This document shows positions 8,813-17,765 of a stretch of DNA of 35,207 nt, piece by piece. This stretch comes from DATKEH01 sp035546355 (GTDB lineage Bacteria; Acidobacteriota; Thermoanaerobaculia; Multivoradales; JAIOJS01). Under the pieces are notes generated by a model, which saw nothing but the letters and a program-made list of their open reading frames with translations, was not told the origin of the DNA and ran no database searches. Both the position numbers and the translations under genes were made by a program. Every line of letters begins with the position of its first letter. Positions within the stretch are counted from its first letter, which is position 1. The stretch spans positions 1 to 35,207 of the forward strand of contig DATKEH010000231.1 of the NCBI GenBank assembly GCA_035546355.1, in the 5' to 3' direction.

Positions 8813-9799
8813 TCATCGACCGAAACGAGCCGCGATGGGATCCTTCTCCGCGAGCCCCTCGCCCGGGTCGGGCGCGGCGGCCGCCGCCGGATAGGCTGCC
8901 CACATTCGGCGGAGCCCCTCCTCCAGCGGGATCCGCACGCGCCAGCCGAGCACCTCGCGCGCCCGCCGCGGGTCGAGAACGTTGACGGGCACGTCGAAAC
9001 CGCGGTCGCGTTGCCAGCGCCGCGGCACTGGCCGCCCCACCACCCGCTCGACGATCTCGAGCAGCTGCAGGATCGAGTGCCCCTGGCCGCTGCCGACGTT
9101 CATCACCTGGTCGTCGCCGCCGAGCCTGGCCGCGACGAGCGCCTCCACCGCGTCCTCGCGCGCGAAGTAGTCCCGGACCAGGCTGCCGTCACCCCACAGC
9201 GTGACCTCCTCGCCGGTCGCCGCCGCCCGCAGCATGGCGCCGAGCACGCCCTGGGTCCGGCGCCGCCACTGCCCGGGGCCGTAGGGGTTGGCGAGCCGCA
9301 GGATGGTCGCCACGTAGCCGCGCTGCCGGGACAGCGCGACGAGGTAGCGCTCGACGGCGAGCTTCATCGCCCCGTGCGCGCCGATCGGCTCTGTCGGGTG
9401 GCTCTCGTCAATCGGCGATTGGCGGGCCACGCCGTAGACGGTGCCTCCCGAGGACGGGTAGACGATCTTCTCGACCCCGCTGGCTGCGGCCGCCTCGAAG
9501 AGGCGGACCGCGCCGACCACGTTCTCGGCCACGTCGCCCACGGGGTCGGCCGCCGAGGTCGCCGGCACCGTGCTGCACGCCAGGTGGTACAATACCTCGA
9601 CCCCGGCGAGAGCCGCCTCCACGGCACCAGGGTCGCCGAGGTCGGCGACGATCGGGGTCACCGCGGCGGGGAAGTGGCCGTCGCCGGGGTGGCGGTCGAG
9701 GGCAGCGACCTGGCACCCCTCGGCCGCCAAGCGCTCGATCAGCGGGCGCCCGAGGAACCCCCACGCTCCGGTCACCAGCACCCGCCTCCGTCCAGACAT
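8813..9799 (-). CDS. NAD-dependent epimerase/dehydratase with His in place of catalytic Tyr
   Basis: Short-chain (extended SDR) sugar-nucleotide epimerase/dehydratase of 328 residues, cytosolic, probably supplying an activated sugar. The Rossmann motif is VLVTGAWGFLG (7-17). The catalytic Ser region is YPSSGGTVYG (114-123). NPYGPGQ, LWGDGSLVRDY and NVGSGQGHS are typical of the UDP-glucose 4-epimerase-like branch. The YxxxK motif reads AHGAMK: His142 occupies the usual Tyr position and Lys146 is kept. The residues near the C-terminus (Pro-Ala rich, 303-320) look unstructured. It is divergent from the GT4 gene at 9814 with only 14 bases between start codons, and upstream of the acetylation operon on the same strand. 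The exact reaction cannot be assigned. Confidence 0.88.
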   Translation of the reverse strand: MSGRRRVLVTGAWGFLGRPLIERLAAEGCQVAALDRHPGDGHFPAAVTPIVADLGDPGAVEAALAGVEVLYHLACSTVPATSAADPVGDVAENVVGAVRLFEAAAASGVEKIVYPSSGGTVYGVARQSPIDESHPTEPIGAHGAMKLAVERYLVALSRQRGYVATILRLANPYGPGQWRRRTQGVLGAMLRAAATGEEVTLWGDGSLVRDYFAREDAVEALVAARLGGDDQVMNVGSGQGHSILQLLEIVERVVGRPVPRRWQRDRGFDVPVNVLDPRRAREVLGWRVRIPLEEGLRRMWAAYPAAAAAPDPGEGLAEKDPIAARFGR

Positions 9800-9813
9800 C
9801 GGTACAGAATACT

Positions 9814-10974
9814 ATGCCCTCCCTCTCTGGTGGCGTCGGGCCTCGCGGCCTCCTGCACGTGCTGGAGGTGGTCGGCAACATCACCCTGGCCGGGGGGGCT
9901 CAGCGCCAGGTGCTGGAGGTCTGCCGCCGCCTGCCGCGCGAGCGCTTCGCCGTCTCGGTCGTGCACCTGCAGGGGGACGGAGCCCTCGGTCCGGAGTTCG
10001 AGGCGGTGGGGATCCCGGTCCACGACCACACGCCGACCCCCTGGGACCCGATCGGCGCCTTCCGCACCGCCGCCCTGCTGCGTCGGCGGCGCTTCGACCT
10101 CGTCCACGCGCATCTCAGTCGCGCCGAGATCGTCGCGCTGGCGGCCCTCGTCCTGTCGCGCCGCCGGCCACCCCTGGTCGTTCACAAGCACAACGAGGAT
10201 GCCTGGTGGCGGCGGTGGCCGCTGTCGTGGCTGCACGCCGCCATCAGCCGACGCGCCGCAGCCCTGGTGGCGCCGAGCGAATGGGTGGCGGCTTTCTACC
10301 GCGCCCCCGCCCTGCGCGTCGCCGACCCCGCCCGCCTCCGTATCATCCCCTTCGGGCGGGTCTCCGCCGAGCCCCCGGCGCGGGACGAGGCGCGGGAGGC
10401 GGTGCGCGCCACCCTTGGGCTTCCGGCCGCGGCCCGCCTGGCGGTGGCGGCGGGGCGCCTGGTGCGGCAGAAGCGCCACGACGTGCTGCTCGAGGCCTTC
10501 GCCCGCCTGGCTCCGTCGCATCCGGACCTCCACCTCGCGGTGGCCGGCACCGGGGAGCTGGCGGACGAGCTGCGGGCGCTGGCCGCTCTTCACCGCGTCG
10601 AGGGACGGGTGCACTGGCTGGGGCTGGTGGCCGACCTGCCGACCTGGCTCGCCGGCTGCGACCTGTTCGTGAACAGCTCCGATCACGAGGGCCTGCCGCT
10701 GGTGCTGCTCGACGCGATGGCGGCGCGGGTCCCGATCGTGGCCACCGCAGTCTCCGGCGTGCCCGATTGCATCGCCGACGGCGAGACGGGATGGCTGGCG
10801 CCGCCGGGCGACCCTGCCGCGTTGGCCGAGCCCATGCGCGAGGCGCTAGCGCGCCCGGAGCGCGCCCGCTCCTTGGGCGAAGCGGCGCGACGGCGGGTCG
10901 ACGAGCGCTTCGCCATCGACCGCGCCGCCGAGCGGTGGGGGGAGCTGTACGAGGAGATCGCCATCGTCCCGTGA
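9814..10974 (+). CDS. GT4-family glycosyltransferase (GT-B fold)
   Basis: Cytosolic retaining glycosyltransferase of 386 residues, probably acting on a lipid-linked acceptor at the inner face of the membrane. The N-terminal domain has the acceptor-site loop NITLAGGAQRQVLEV. The C-terminal domain has AAGRLVRQKRHDVLLEAF, VAGTGELADEL and the donor-binding signature SSDHEGLPLVLLDAMAARVP, then VSGVPDCIADGETGWL. The family's E-x7-E motif is E-x7-D here, a conservative change. The length is normal. ATG at 9814 is 14 bases from the divergent epimerase start; a GTG at 9835 is an alternative. Followed by a 167-base gap before the next GT4 gene. Confidence 0.9.
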   Translation: MPSLSGGVGPRGLLHVLEVVGNITLAGGAQRQVLEVCRRLPRERFAVSVVHLQGDGALGPEFEAVGIPVHDHTPTPWDPIGAFRTAALLRRRRFDLVHAHLSRAEIVALAALVLSRRRPPLVVHKHNEDAWWRRWPLSWLHAAISRRAAALVAPSEWVAAFYRAPALRVADPARLRIIPFGRVSAEPPARDEAREAVRATLGLPAAARLAVAAGRLVRQKRHDVLLEAFARLAPSHPDLHLAVAGTGELADELRALAALHRVEGRVHWLGLVADLPTWLAGCDLFVNSSDHEGLPLVLLDAMAARVPIVATAVSGVPDCIADGETGWLAPPGDPAALAEPMREALARPERARSLGEAARRRVDERFAIDRAAERWGELYEEIAIVP

Positions 10975-11062
10975 GGCTCCACCGTACGCCACCCCCCACG
11001 AGGGGGAGAGTGTCGAGAATGCACTGGCGAGGGCCGCCCGAAACCGTCGCTTAGCTAAGATA

Positions 11063-11085
11063 GGGCCTCGGGCCCGCGAGGGCCC
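11063..11085 (+). promoter_or_regulatory. Two mutually exclusive GC hairpins in the leader of the 11142 gene
   Basis: GGGCC-TCG-GGCCC (11063-11075) and GGGCCC-GCGA-GGGCCC (11070-11085) share the middle GGCCC segment, so only one can form at a time. The second has a GNRA-type tetraloop. They lie 57 to 79 bases before the GTG start at 11142, inside a 167-base gap (10975-11141). Upstream is the palindrome TTAGCTAA (11051-11058) running into TAAGAT (11056-11061), a possible weak -10. No T-tract follows either hairpin. Confidence 0.35.
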
Positions 11086-11141
11086 GGCGCACCCCGAGTC
11101 CGCGGCAGATTCCCCTCCATCTCCCAGCCTGTGGCCCAGCA

Positions 11142-12368
11142 GTGAGACTCGCCGTCCTCGCCCACAGCTTCCCGCGTTTCCCCGGCGACACCAACGGCCC
11201 CTTCGTCAAGGACCTCTCGGAGGCCCTGGCGGCACGTGGGCACCAGGTGTGGGCGCTGGTCCCATGGGACCCCGAGCTGATCGCGGACCCGCGGTCCGCG
11301 CTACGCATCGAGTCCTTCCGCTACGTGTGGCCGCGCCGCTGGCACCTGCTCGGCTACTCCCGGACGCTGCACCAGGACGTGCGGCTCAAGCCCTGGGCCT
11401 ACCTCCAAGCCCCCCTGTACCTGGCGTGCGCCAGCCGGGCCCTGCGCCGGCTGGTCGAACGCGAGCGGATCGAGCTGGTGCACGCCCACTGGATCCTGCC
11501 CAACGGCTACGTCGCTTCCCGGGTCGCGGCGGCCACTGGCGTGCCCTATGCGGTGACGCTCCACGGCTCGGACGTGTTCATGGCCGAGCGCAACCCGTTG
11601 TTCGCGGCCATGGCCCGCCGCGCTCTGGCCGGCGCCGCCCACGTCACCTCCTGCAGCGCCGACCTGCGCGAGCGGCTGCTGGCCGTGGGTGGCGCCCACC
11701 ATGCGGACAAGGTCCTGCTGGTGCCCAACGGCACCGCTCTCGCCCCGCGGGTGGCGCTTGCGCCGGGGGACTCGGCGGAGCGCAAAGTCGTGGCGGTCGG
11801 CCGCATGGTCCCCAAGAAGGGGTTCGGGGAGCTGCTGGAGGCGGCACCGCGCATACTCGAGCGGTTTCCCGACGCCCGCATCGTGCTCGGCGGGGGAGGT
11901 GACCTGCTGGCTCGGCTCGCGGCCCGCGCCGAGCAGCTGGGGGTGGGCGACCGTGTCCTGTTCCCGGGGCCGCTCAGCCACCATCAGGCGCTCGAGCTCA
12001 TCGCCACCGCGGCGGTGTTCGTGATGCCGTCGGTGCGCGACCCCTCGGGAAACGTCGACGGGCTGCCGATCGTGGTTCTGGAGGCGATGGCGGCAGGCAA
12101 GCCGGTGGTGGCGAGCGCGGTCTCGGGGCTGCCGCTGGCAGTCGACGACGGGCGCACCGGGCGGCTGGTCCCGGAGCGGGATCCGGCGGCTCTGGCCGAC
12201 GCGGTGTGCGAGCTGCTCGCCGATCCCGAGCGTGCGGCGCGGATGGGAGCGGAAGGGCGCCGCCGCATCGAGCGGGAGCTGCACTGGGGGGCGGTGGCCG
12301 GCCGACACGAAGACCTCTGCCGGGCGGCGCTTGTCGGCACCCCGCGGGCGCTGCGCCCCTCCGCCTGA
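11142..12368 (+). CDS. GT4-family glycosyltransferase (GT-B fold)
   Basis: Cytosolic glycosyltransferase of 408 residues starting at a GTG. The N-terminal domain opens with AVLAHSFPRFPGDTNGPFV, typical of exopolysaccharide GT4 enzymes with a tandem acidic or polar loop, and continues with HAHWILPNGYVA and VTLHGSDVF. The C-terminal domain shows VAVGRMVPKKGF, VLGGGGDLLARL, and SVRDPSGNVDGLPIVVLEAMAAGKP split over 12032-12103; the first acid of the E-x7-E motif is Asp. It begins a chain of overlapping genes that runs to 25506: its TGA shares one base with the ATG of the following membrane glycosyltransferase. This coupling suggests that it makes the intermediate that the GT-C enzymes then extend. 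Confidence 0.92.
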   Translation: MRLAVLAHSFPRFPGDTNGPFVKDLSEALAARGHQVWALVPWDPELIADPRSALRIESFRYVWPRRWHLLGYSRTLHQDVRLKPWAYLQAPLYLACASRALRRLVERERIELVHAHWILPNGYVASRVAAATGVPYAVTLHGSDVFMAERNPLFAAMARRALAGAAHVTSCSADLRERLLAVGGAHHADKVLLVPNGTALAPRVALAPGDSAERKVVAVGRMVPKKGFGELLEAAPRILERFPDARIVLGGGGDLLARLAARAEQLGVGDRVLFPGPLSHHQALELIATAAVFVMPSVRDPSGNVDGLPIVVLEAMAAGKPVVASAVSGLPLAVDDGRTGRLVPERDPAALADAVCELLADPERAARMGAEGRRRIERELHWGAVAGRHEDLCRAALVGTPRALRPSA

Positions 12369-14200
12369 TGACGCCTCCCCGCGACGACCGGCGGCAGACT
12401 GCGGGCGGGACCTGGCCCTGGGTGCTGCTCGCCTGCCTGCTGGTCCTGCACGCAGTGGCCGTCCTCGGCAGCGACCGCGCGGCCTGGCCTGGCCCCATCG
12501 GCGACGAGGCCACCTACGCCATGCAGGCGCAGAGCCTCGCCTTCGACGGCGATCTGCGCTACTCGCGCGCCGACTACGACCGGCTGGTGGCCACCGGGCT
12601 TCAGCCCGAGGGGCTCATCCTGCAGAGCGGCGACCAGGGGGCCCGGATTACCTACGGCAAACCGGTGTTCTACGCCTTCTGGGCGGCGCCGTTCGTGCGC
12701 TTCGCGCCGGTGCGTGGCTTCCTGGTCGCCAACCTGGTGGCGCTTTTCACCACCGTCTGCGTGGTGGCCTGGTCCCTGCGCTCCACGCTCGGCGGGAGGT
12801 CGCCGCTGTGCGTGGCTCTGTGGGTCTTCGGTTCCGTCACCTTCGCCTACACGTCCTGGATCCACCCCGATCTCTTCCTGCTGTGCGCCGTCGCCGTGGC
12901 CTTCGCCCTCGCCTGCGCGAGGCCGGCGCCGAGCGCCGCGGGCCGCCGCCGCGCCCCGGCTCTGCGCTGGGGCCTGGTGGGGGCGCTGCTGGCGATGGTG
13001 GTGGTGTCCCGGCCGCTCTACCTCCCGCTGCTGCTGCCCGCCCTGGTCCTGGTGCCCCGTGGCGAGCGGCGCGGCGGCCTCGCGGCGCTCGCCGCCGGCG
13101 TCCTGATGGTGACCGGCGGCTCGCTGCTGCTGCACCAGCGGCTCAGCGGCAGCTGGACCAGCTACGGCGCCGAGCGGCGCGCCTTCTATTCCTACACCGG
13201 CTATCCGGAGCTGGATTTCCCCGCCAGTCAGTGGAGCCGGTCCATCCAGGAGTGGGGAGACCACAGCGTCGGCTCGGCACAGGAGACGATAGCGGACCTG
13301 GGGATCGACCCCGGTCTGATGGCCTGGAACTCGGTCTACGCCCTGGTCGGGCGGTACACTGGAGTGCTGCCCTACTTCCTGCCCCTGGTACTGGGGTTCT
13401 TCGGCTCGCCCCGCGGGGCCGGGCGCTGGAGCCTCGTGGCCGCCACCGCGGTCGCCACCGCCGCCTTCCTCTGGCTGCGGCCATTCAACTACTACGGCGG
13501 GGAAGGGGCCATTGCCAACCGCTATTTCCTCCCCCTCTACCCCGCGCTTTGGTTCGTGGCCACCCGGCCGCCGCGGTGGCGATGGCTGGCGCTCTCGGCC
13601 GCCGGCGCCGCGCTGTTCGTCGGGCCCCTGTGGATCGCCCCCCGCGCCTTCCCGCTGCGCGCCGACGGCACACACCGCTACGTCGGGGCGGTGGCGCAGC
13701 GGCTGCTGCCGTACGAGACGACGCAGGCCAACCTCAAGCCGGCGGCGCGCGAAGACGTGACCCACCACGGCCTGTGGATCAAGCTCCTCGACCGATCGCT
13801 GCGAGCATCGGCCGACGGGGACAGCCTGTATCTCGAGGCTAGGTCTCGCGGTCGCCTGGTCCTCGGATCGCCAGCGCCGCTCGGGGGCGTCACGCTGGTG
13901 CCAGCCGGTCTCGAGGAGGGCGTCGCCGGCGGCGGGCCGGAGACAGCCGCCACCGCAACCAGGCCGGCGCCGCGGCTGCCGGTCGCGCTGCCACGGCCCC
14001 GGGTGCACCCGATGTGGTGGACCCGCGAAGATTGGTACCTCTACCCGGTCGAGCTGCCGCTGGGACCGGCGCCCGAGACGGTCGCCTTCGCCCTGCACGC
14101 GGTACCCACCGAAGCCGCGCCGTCCCCGCGGCGGGGCCTCGCCTCGCCGCAGGATCGCGACCCCGCCCGGCGAGCCGCCGACCCCGAGAGGCAGCCATGA
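12368..14200 (+). CDS. GT-C type membrane glycosyltransferase (PMT-like)
   Basis: Integral membrane protein of 610 residues with an N-terminal helix (about 16-34), then a periplasmic loop with the acidic pair GDEATY (Asp46, Glu47) in the place where GT39/GT-C enzymes bind the polyprenyl-phosphate sugar. About ten further hydrophobic segments follow to about residue 425. A conserved-looking loop ANRYFLPLYPALWF precedes the last helices. After about 440 comes a non-membrane C-terminal part with VHPMWWTREDWYLYPVELPL, probably a beta-sandwich, and a Pro/Arg-rich tail. It is a paralogue of the next gene (same DE loop and NRYF motif). The ATG at 12368 shares one base with the preceding TGA. Donor and acceptor are unknown. 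Confidence 0.8.
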   Translation: MTPPRDDRRQTAGGTWPWVLLACLLVLHAVAVLGSDRAAWPGPIGDEATYAMQAQSLAFDGDLRYSRADYDRLVATGLQPEGLILQSGDQGARITYGKPVFYAFWAAPFVRFAPVRGFLVANLVALFTTVCVVAWSLRSTLGGRSPLCVALWVFGSVTFAYTSWIHPDLFLLCAVAVAFALACARPAPSAAGRRRAPALRWGLVGALLAMVVVSRPLYLPLLLPALVLVPRGERRGGLAALAAGVLMVTGGSLLLHQRLSGSWTSYGAERRAFYSYTGYPELDFPASQWSRSIQEWGDHSVGSAQETIADLGIDPGLMAWNSVYALVGRYTGVLPYFLPLVLGFFGSPRGAGRWSLVAATAVATAAFLWLRPFNYYGGEGAIANRYFLPLYPALWFVATRPPRWRWLALSAAGAALFVGPLWIAPRAFPLRADGTHRYVGAVAQRLLPYETTQANLKPAAREDVTHHGLWIKLLDRSLRASADGDSLYLEARSRGRLVLGSPAPLGGVTLVPAGLEEGVAGGGPETAATATRPAPRLPVALPRPRVHPMWWTREDWYLYPVELPLGPAPETVAFALHAVPTEAAPSPRRGLASPQDRDPARRAADPERQP

Positions 14201-16494
14201 AGCACCCGGCGCGCCTCGCCCTGGCCTGCCTCAGCGTCGCTCTGCTGGCGGCCCCCGCCGGGCTGGTGAAGCCCGGCTGGCCGCCCGGGCTCAAGGCCGA
14301 CGAGCCCGCCTACTGGCTGATGGCCGAGAGCCTGGCCCACGACTTCGACCTCGACCTCGGGCCGGAGGACCGCCGCCGCGCCTTCGAAAGCTTCCCCTAC
14401 GCGCCGATCGGCAACCTCATCGTGATGAGCGACGACGACTGGCGGACGCTGCGCTTCGGGAAGCCCTACATCTACTCGCTGGTGGCCGCCCCGCTGGTCC
14501 GGCTGGTCGGCGCCAACGGCCTGTTGGTACTCAACGCGGCGCTGATGCTGGGCATGGTGTGGCTGGGGTTTTTCTACCTCGCGCGCTACAACCGCGAGGG
14601 CATCGCCGCCCTCATGGCGACCGGCTTCTTCCTCCTCAGCGCCGGCTTCCCCTACGTCTTCTGGATCCACCCCGAGGTGCTCAACATGGCCTCAGTGACC
14701 GCCTGCCTGTACCTGGCGTTCGCCGGTCCGGGCGGGGGCGCCTCCGGGTGGTGGCGCCGACCCCGCAACAGCCCGGCGGTGCGGGCCGCGCTGTCGGGCG
14801 CAGCGCTGGTACCGGCCGTCTACAACAAGCCCATGCTCGCGCTGCTGGGAGTGGCGGTGTTGGCGCGGTTCCTCGGGCGGCGGCGGCTGGGGGCGGCGGG
14901 GTGGTGGCTCGGCGGGGCAGTGGCCGGGATGGCGGTGGTGGTCGGCAGCTCCTGGGGCCTCACCGGGCTCGCGACGCCCTACCTCGGCGTGGCGCGCGGG
15001 GCAGTCCAGCTCTGCTCGCCGCACCAACCGCCGAAGCCCCCGGCGCCGCTTGTGGAGGCGCCCCCCGCGGGCGAGCCGGCCGCGGCGGGGGAGGATCCCG
15101 CGGCGGCCGCAACGACGCCAGGGGAAGTCTACATGGCGCCGCGGGCCTCCTGGGCGTGGATGTTCCGGGTGCCGCGGCTGGACCCGCGGGAGCTCGCGCA
15201 ACGCTTCGCGATGTTCCTGTGGGGCCGCCACACCGGGCTGTTTCTCTACTTCCCCTTCTCCCTCCTGGCGCTGGGGCTTTTCCTCGCCCACGGGCGCCGC
15301 TCCGTGTCTCGTTGGGCGCTGCTCGCGGCCACCGCGGCCGTGGCCCTGATGTTCCTGTTGTGGATCGGCCACAACTGGCACGGTGGCGGCGGCTTCGTCG
15401 GCAACCGCTACTTCGTCAACGCCTACCCCGCCCTGCTCTTCCTCGTGACTCGGGTTCGCCCAGGGTGGCTACCGCTGGCCGGCTACGGCCTCGGCGGGCT
15501 GTTGCTCGGGCCCCTGCTGCTCACCCCCTTCGGAGCCCCGGTGCCGTGGCCGACGCTGCAGGCGCACGTGCGCAACGCCCCCTTCCCCCTCTTCCCGCTC
15601 GAGCTGTCGCTCGAGAACATCCCCGGCTACGTTGATCGGCAGTGGCGGGGGGTGCTGTTCCGCGGGCGGCGCGACGTCTTCCTCCCGCACGAGGGATCTT
15701 TCTGGGTGCAGGGAGCCACCACCAGCGAGGTCTGGCTGATGACCTGGGAGGAGCCCCTGGACAGCGTTGCTTTCCGGGTGCAGAGCTTCGCGGCGCCCAA
15801 CCAGGTGACCCTGCGGCTGGGTGGCGAGCGGCAGGTGTTCTCCTTCGGCGAGGGAGAGGCGCCCGGTGGCCGGCTGGTGACCTTCGCCGAGCCGCGCGCG
15901 GCGAGACGCCTGCGCATCGACCGCCACGACGTCTACGCCTACCGCTTGACCGTGGCCGCGGCCAGCGGCGAGGTGCGCGCCTGGACGATGGCCCTGCCCC
16001 CCCAGGAGTGCCCCTACTTCCCCGAGCTCGAGCCCTGGCAGGAACCCTTCTACGTCGGCGCCGAGTTGCTCTTCGTGGGCGATCCCGAGGTACTGGAGCG
16101 CGAGATGTTCGCCGTCCAGTGGGAGCTGGCCGCGGTCCCCGATCGGGTGGAGGCCGGCGCCACCTTCTCGGTGCCGGTACGGGTGCGCAACGGCAGCGCC
16201 GCGACGTGGCCGGCCGATCCGCCGGTGAAGGTGCAACTCGCCTACCATTGGCGCCGCCCCGGCGGCGAGTACGTGGTGTTTGACGGCCTCCGCACCCCCT
16301 TGCCAGGGCCGGTGGGACCCGGCGAGCGGCTGGAGACCACCATGACCGTCGAGGCGCCGCGGGAACCCGGTACCTACCAGCTGGTCTTGGACCTGGTGCT
16401 CGAGCACATCGCCTGGTTTTCGCAGCGGGGCGCCGACGTGCTCGACGCGGCGGTCGAGGTCCTGCCGGCATCAGCGCGGCCAGCCCCCCCATGA
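14197..16494 (+). CDS. GT-C type membrane glycosyltransferase with C-terminal beta-sandwich domains
   Basis: Membrane protein of 765 residues. The N-terminal helix is followed by KADEPAYWLMAESL (acidic pair Asp35, Glu36), the GT-C donor-site position. About ten hydrophobic segments end near 455, including GNRYFVNAYPALLFL. A long periplasmic C-terminal half follows: first a jelly-roll-like segment (about 500-600, SFWVQGATTSEVWLM and SVAFRVQSF), then an Ig-like segment near 655-755 with RVRNGSAATWPADPPVKV, PGPVGPGERLETTMTV and EPGTYQLVLDLV. The latter resembles a domain often fused to glycan-modifying enzymes. A proline/alanine-rich loop (about 280-310) interrupts the membrane domain. ATGA overlap with the previous gene and with the next. 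Confidence 0.82.
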   Translation: MKHPARLALACLSVALLAAPAGLVKPGWPPGLKADEPAYWLMAESLAHDFDLDLGPEDRRRAFESFPYAPIGNLIVMSDDDWRTLRFGKPYIYSLVAAPLVRLVGANGLLVLNAALMLGMVWLGFFYLARYNREGIAALMATGFFLLSAGFPYVFWIHPEVLNMASVTACLYLAFAGPGGGASGWWRRPRNSPAVRAALSGAALVPAVYNKPMLALLGVAVLARFLGRRRLGAAGWWLGGAVAGMAVVVGSSWGLTGLATPYLGVARGAVQLCSPHQPPKPPAPLVEAPPAGEPAAAGEDPAAAATTPGEVYMAPRASWAWMFRVPRLDPRELAQRFAMFLWGRHTGLFLYFPFSLLALGLFLAHGRRSVSRWALLAATAAVALMFLLWIGHNWHGGGGFVGNRYFVNAYPALLFLVTRVRPGWLPLAGYGLGGLLLGPLLLTPFGAPVPWPTLQAHVRNAPFPLFPLELSLENIPGYVDRQWRGVLFRGRRDVFLPHEGSFWVQGATTSEVWLMTWEEPLDSVAFRVQSFAAPNQVTLRLGGERQVFSFGEGEAPGGRLVTFAEPRAARRLRIDRHDVYAYRLTVAAASGEVRAWTMALPPQECPYFPELEPWQEPFYVGAELLFVGDPEVLEREMFAVQWELAAVPDRVEAGATFSVPVRVRNGSAATWPADPPVKVQLAYHWRRPGGEYVVFDGLRTPLPGPVGPGERLETTMTVEAPREPGTYQLVLDLVLEHIAWFSQRGADVLDAAVEVLPASARPAPP

Positions 16495-17765
16495 GCCGCC
16501 GCCAGCCGACCCTCCTCGTCGGCCTGATGCTGGGCCTGCTCGGCCCGGGGGCCCTGCTCGGCTCCGACCTGCTGCCCGACGCCCGGGTCGTCGCCTGCGC
16601 GCCCGGGGTTATCGATCTCGGAGCCGCAGACGCCCCGGCCTACCTCGGCGAAGGCTTTCACCAGATCGAGGGGGACTTCGCCTGGACTTCGGGGCCGGCC
16701 CACGTCGACCTCCCCCTCGCCGCCGGCGGAGTGCGGCGGGTGCGGGCGACCGTTCGTGCCGATCGGCCGGGGCAGCGCCTAGGCGCCCGCTGGAACGGTG
16801 CGTCCCTGGGGGGGCGCGAAGTGCCCACCGGCTGGGCCGAGCTCGAGTGGACCGCGCCCCGGACACGCCCCGGGCACAACCGGCTCGAGCTGCTGCCGGC
16901 GCGGATCGACCGCAACCCTGCCGATCCCCGGCCGCTGGGAGTGGCGGTGCGGCGCCTGGAGGTGCTGCCGGCCGAGTGCGCCGCCCAGGGTCCGCCGCCC
17001 ACGTTCGCCACCAGAGGCACCGTGTTGCCTTCCGGAGCGGTGCTGCTCGCTCCCGCTGCGGTGCCGCCCGACGCCCGATTGGCCGTGGACCTCTCGGGAG
17101 AACCCGGCGCGCGGCTGCGGCTCTTCGCCTGGAGCGGCACCCACCAGCGGGAGCTGGGGGAGCTGGTGGTCGGCCCCGACGGGCGGCGCAGGGCCGACCT
17201 CGCGCTCGAAGGGTGCTGTCTCGGGCCCGGAGGGGTCGCGGCCGTGGTCAGCGGCGAGCTGTCCGTCCGTCTCGCCTCGCTCGCGCTTCGCGGCAACGAG
17301 GGGGGCTGGGCCTGGCGGCGCGCTTGCCAGGTCCCCGCGGTCGAGGCCCTCCTGCTGCTGCTCCTAGTCGGCGCTCTGGTGGCGGCGCGCCGCTCGGGCC
17401 GGGTTCGGCAGCTCTCAGGGGCCGCCTTCCTACGCACCGCCTGGCTCGACGCCGGAGCTGTGCTGCTGCTGGCGCTCGTCCTCCGTGGGGGCTTCCTGCA
17501 GCTCTACCCCGAGCCCGGCCAGGCCGCGGACGCCTACGAGTACCTGCTGCGCGCCCGCGCGCTGGCCGACGGCACGGCGTCGTTCCTCGGCGACACCTAC
17601 TGGCATGCCTGGCAGACCTGGATCCGACCGCCGGGCCACTACGTGTTCCTCGCCGCGGTGTTGGGCCCGCTGAAGGGTAGCCCGACCGCAGTGATCCACC
17701 TGCAGGCGGTCCTCTCGGCGGTCGCCGCGGCGAAATCCTGCGCGCGACGCTGGCCCGGATGGTGA
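16491..17765 (+). pseudogene. 5' part of a broken GT-C glycosyltransferase
   Basis: 424 codons. After a leader helix comes a beta-sandwich region (about 40-290; AYLGEGFHQIEGDFAWTSG, ARWNGASLGG, VAVRRLEVLPAEC) and then the start of a membrane domain: helices near 285-300 and 325-340, then the acidic donor-site loop AADAYEYLLRARAL and WIRPPGHYVFLAAV. The membrane domain stops abruptly after IHLQAVLSAVAA with the unrelated tail KSCARRWPGW. The rest of such an enzyme, several helices, is missing, and the final helices appear in another frame in the adjoining segment (17759-18175). The normal ATGA start overlap with the upstream gene is intact. Most simply this is an internal deletion with a frame change; an assembly collapse is the alternative. 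Confidence 0.75.

Noticed and set aside
11984..14098. 704-codon open frame on the minus strand
   Set aside because: It lies opposite two well-supported plus-strand genes and is rich in Arg, Gly, Gln and His with no domain signs. Long antisense frames are expected at this GC content.
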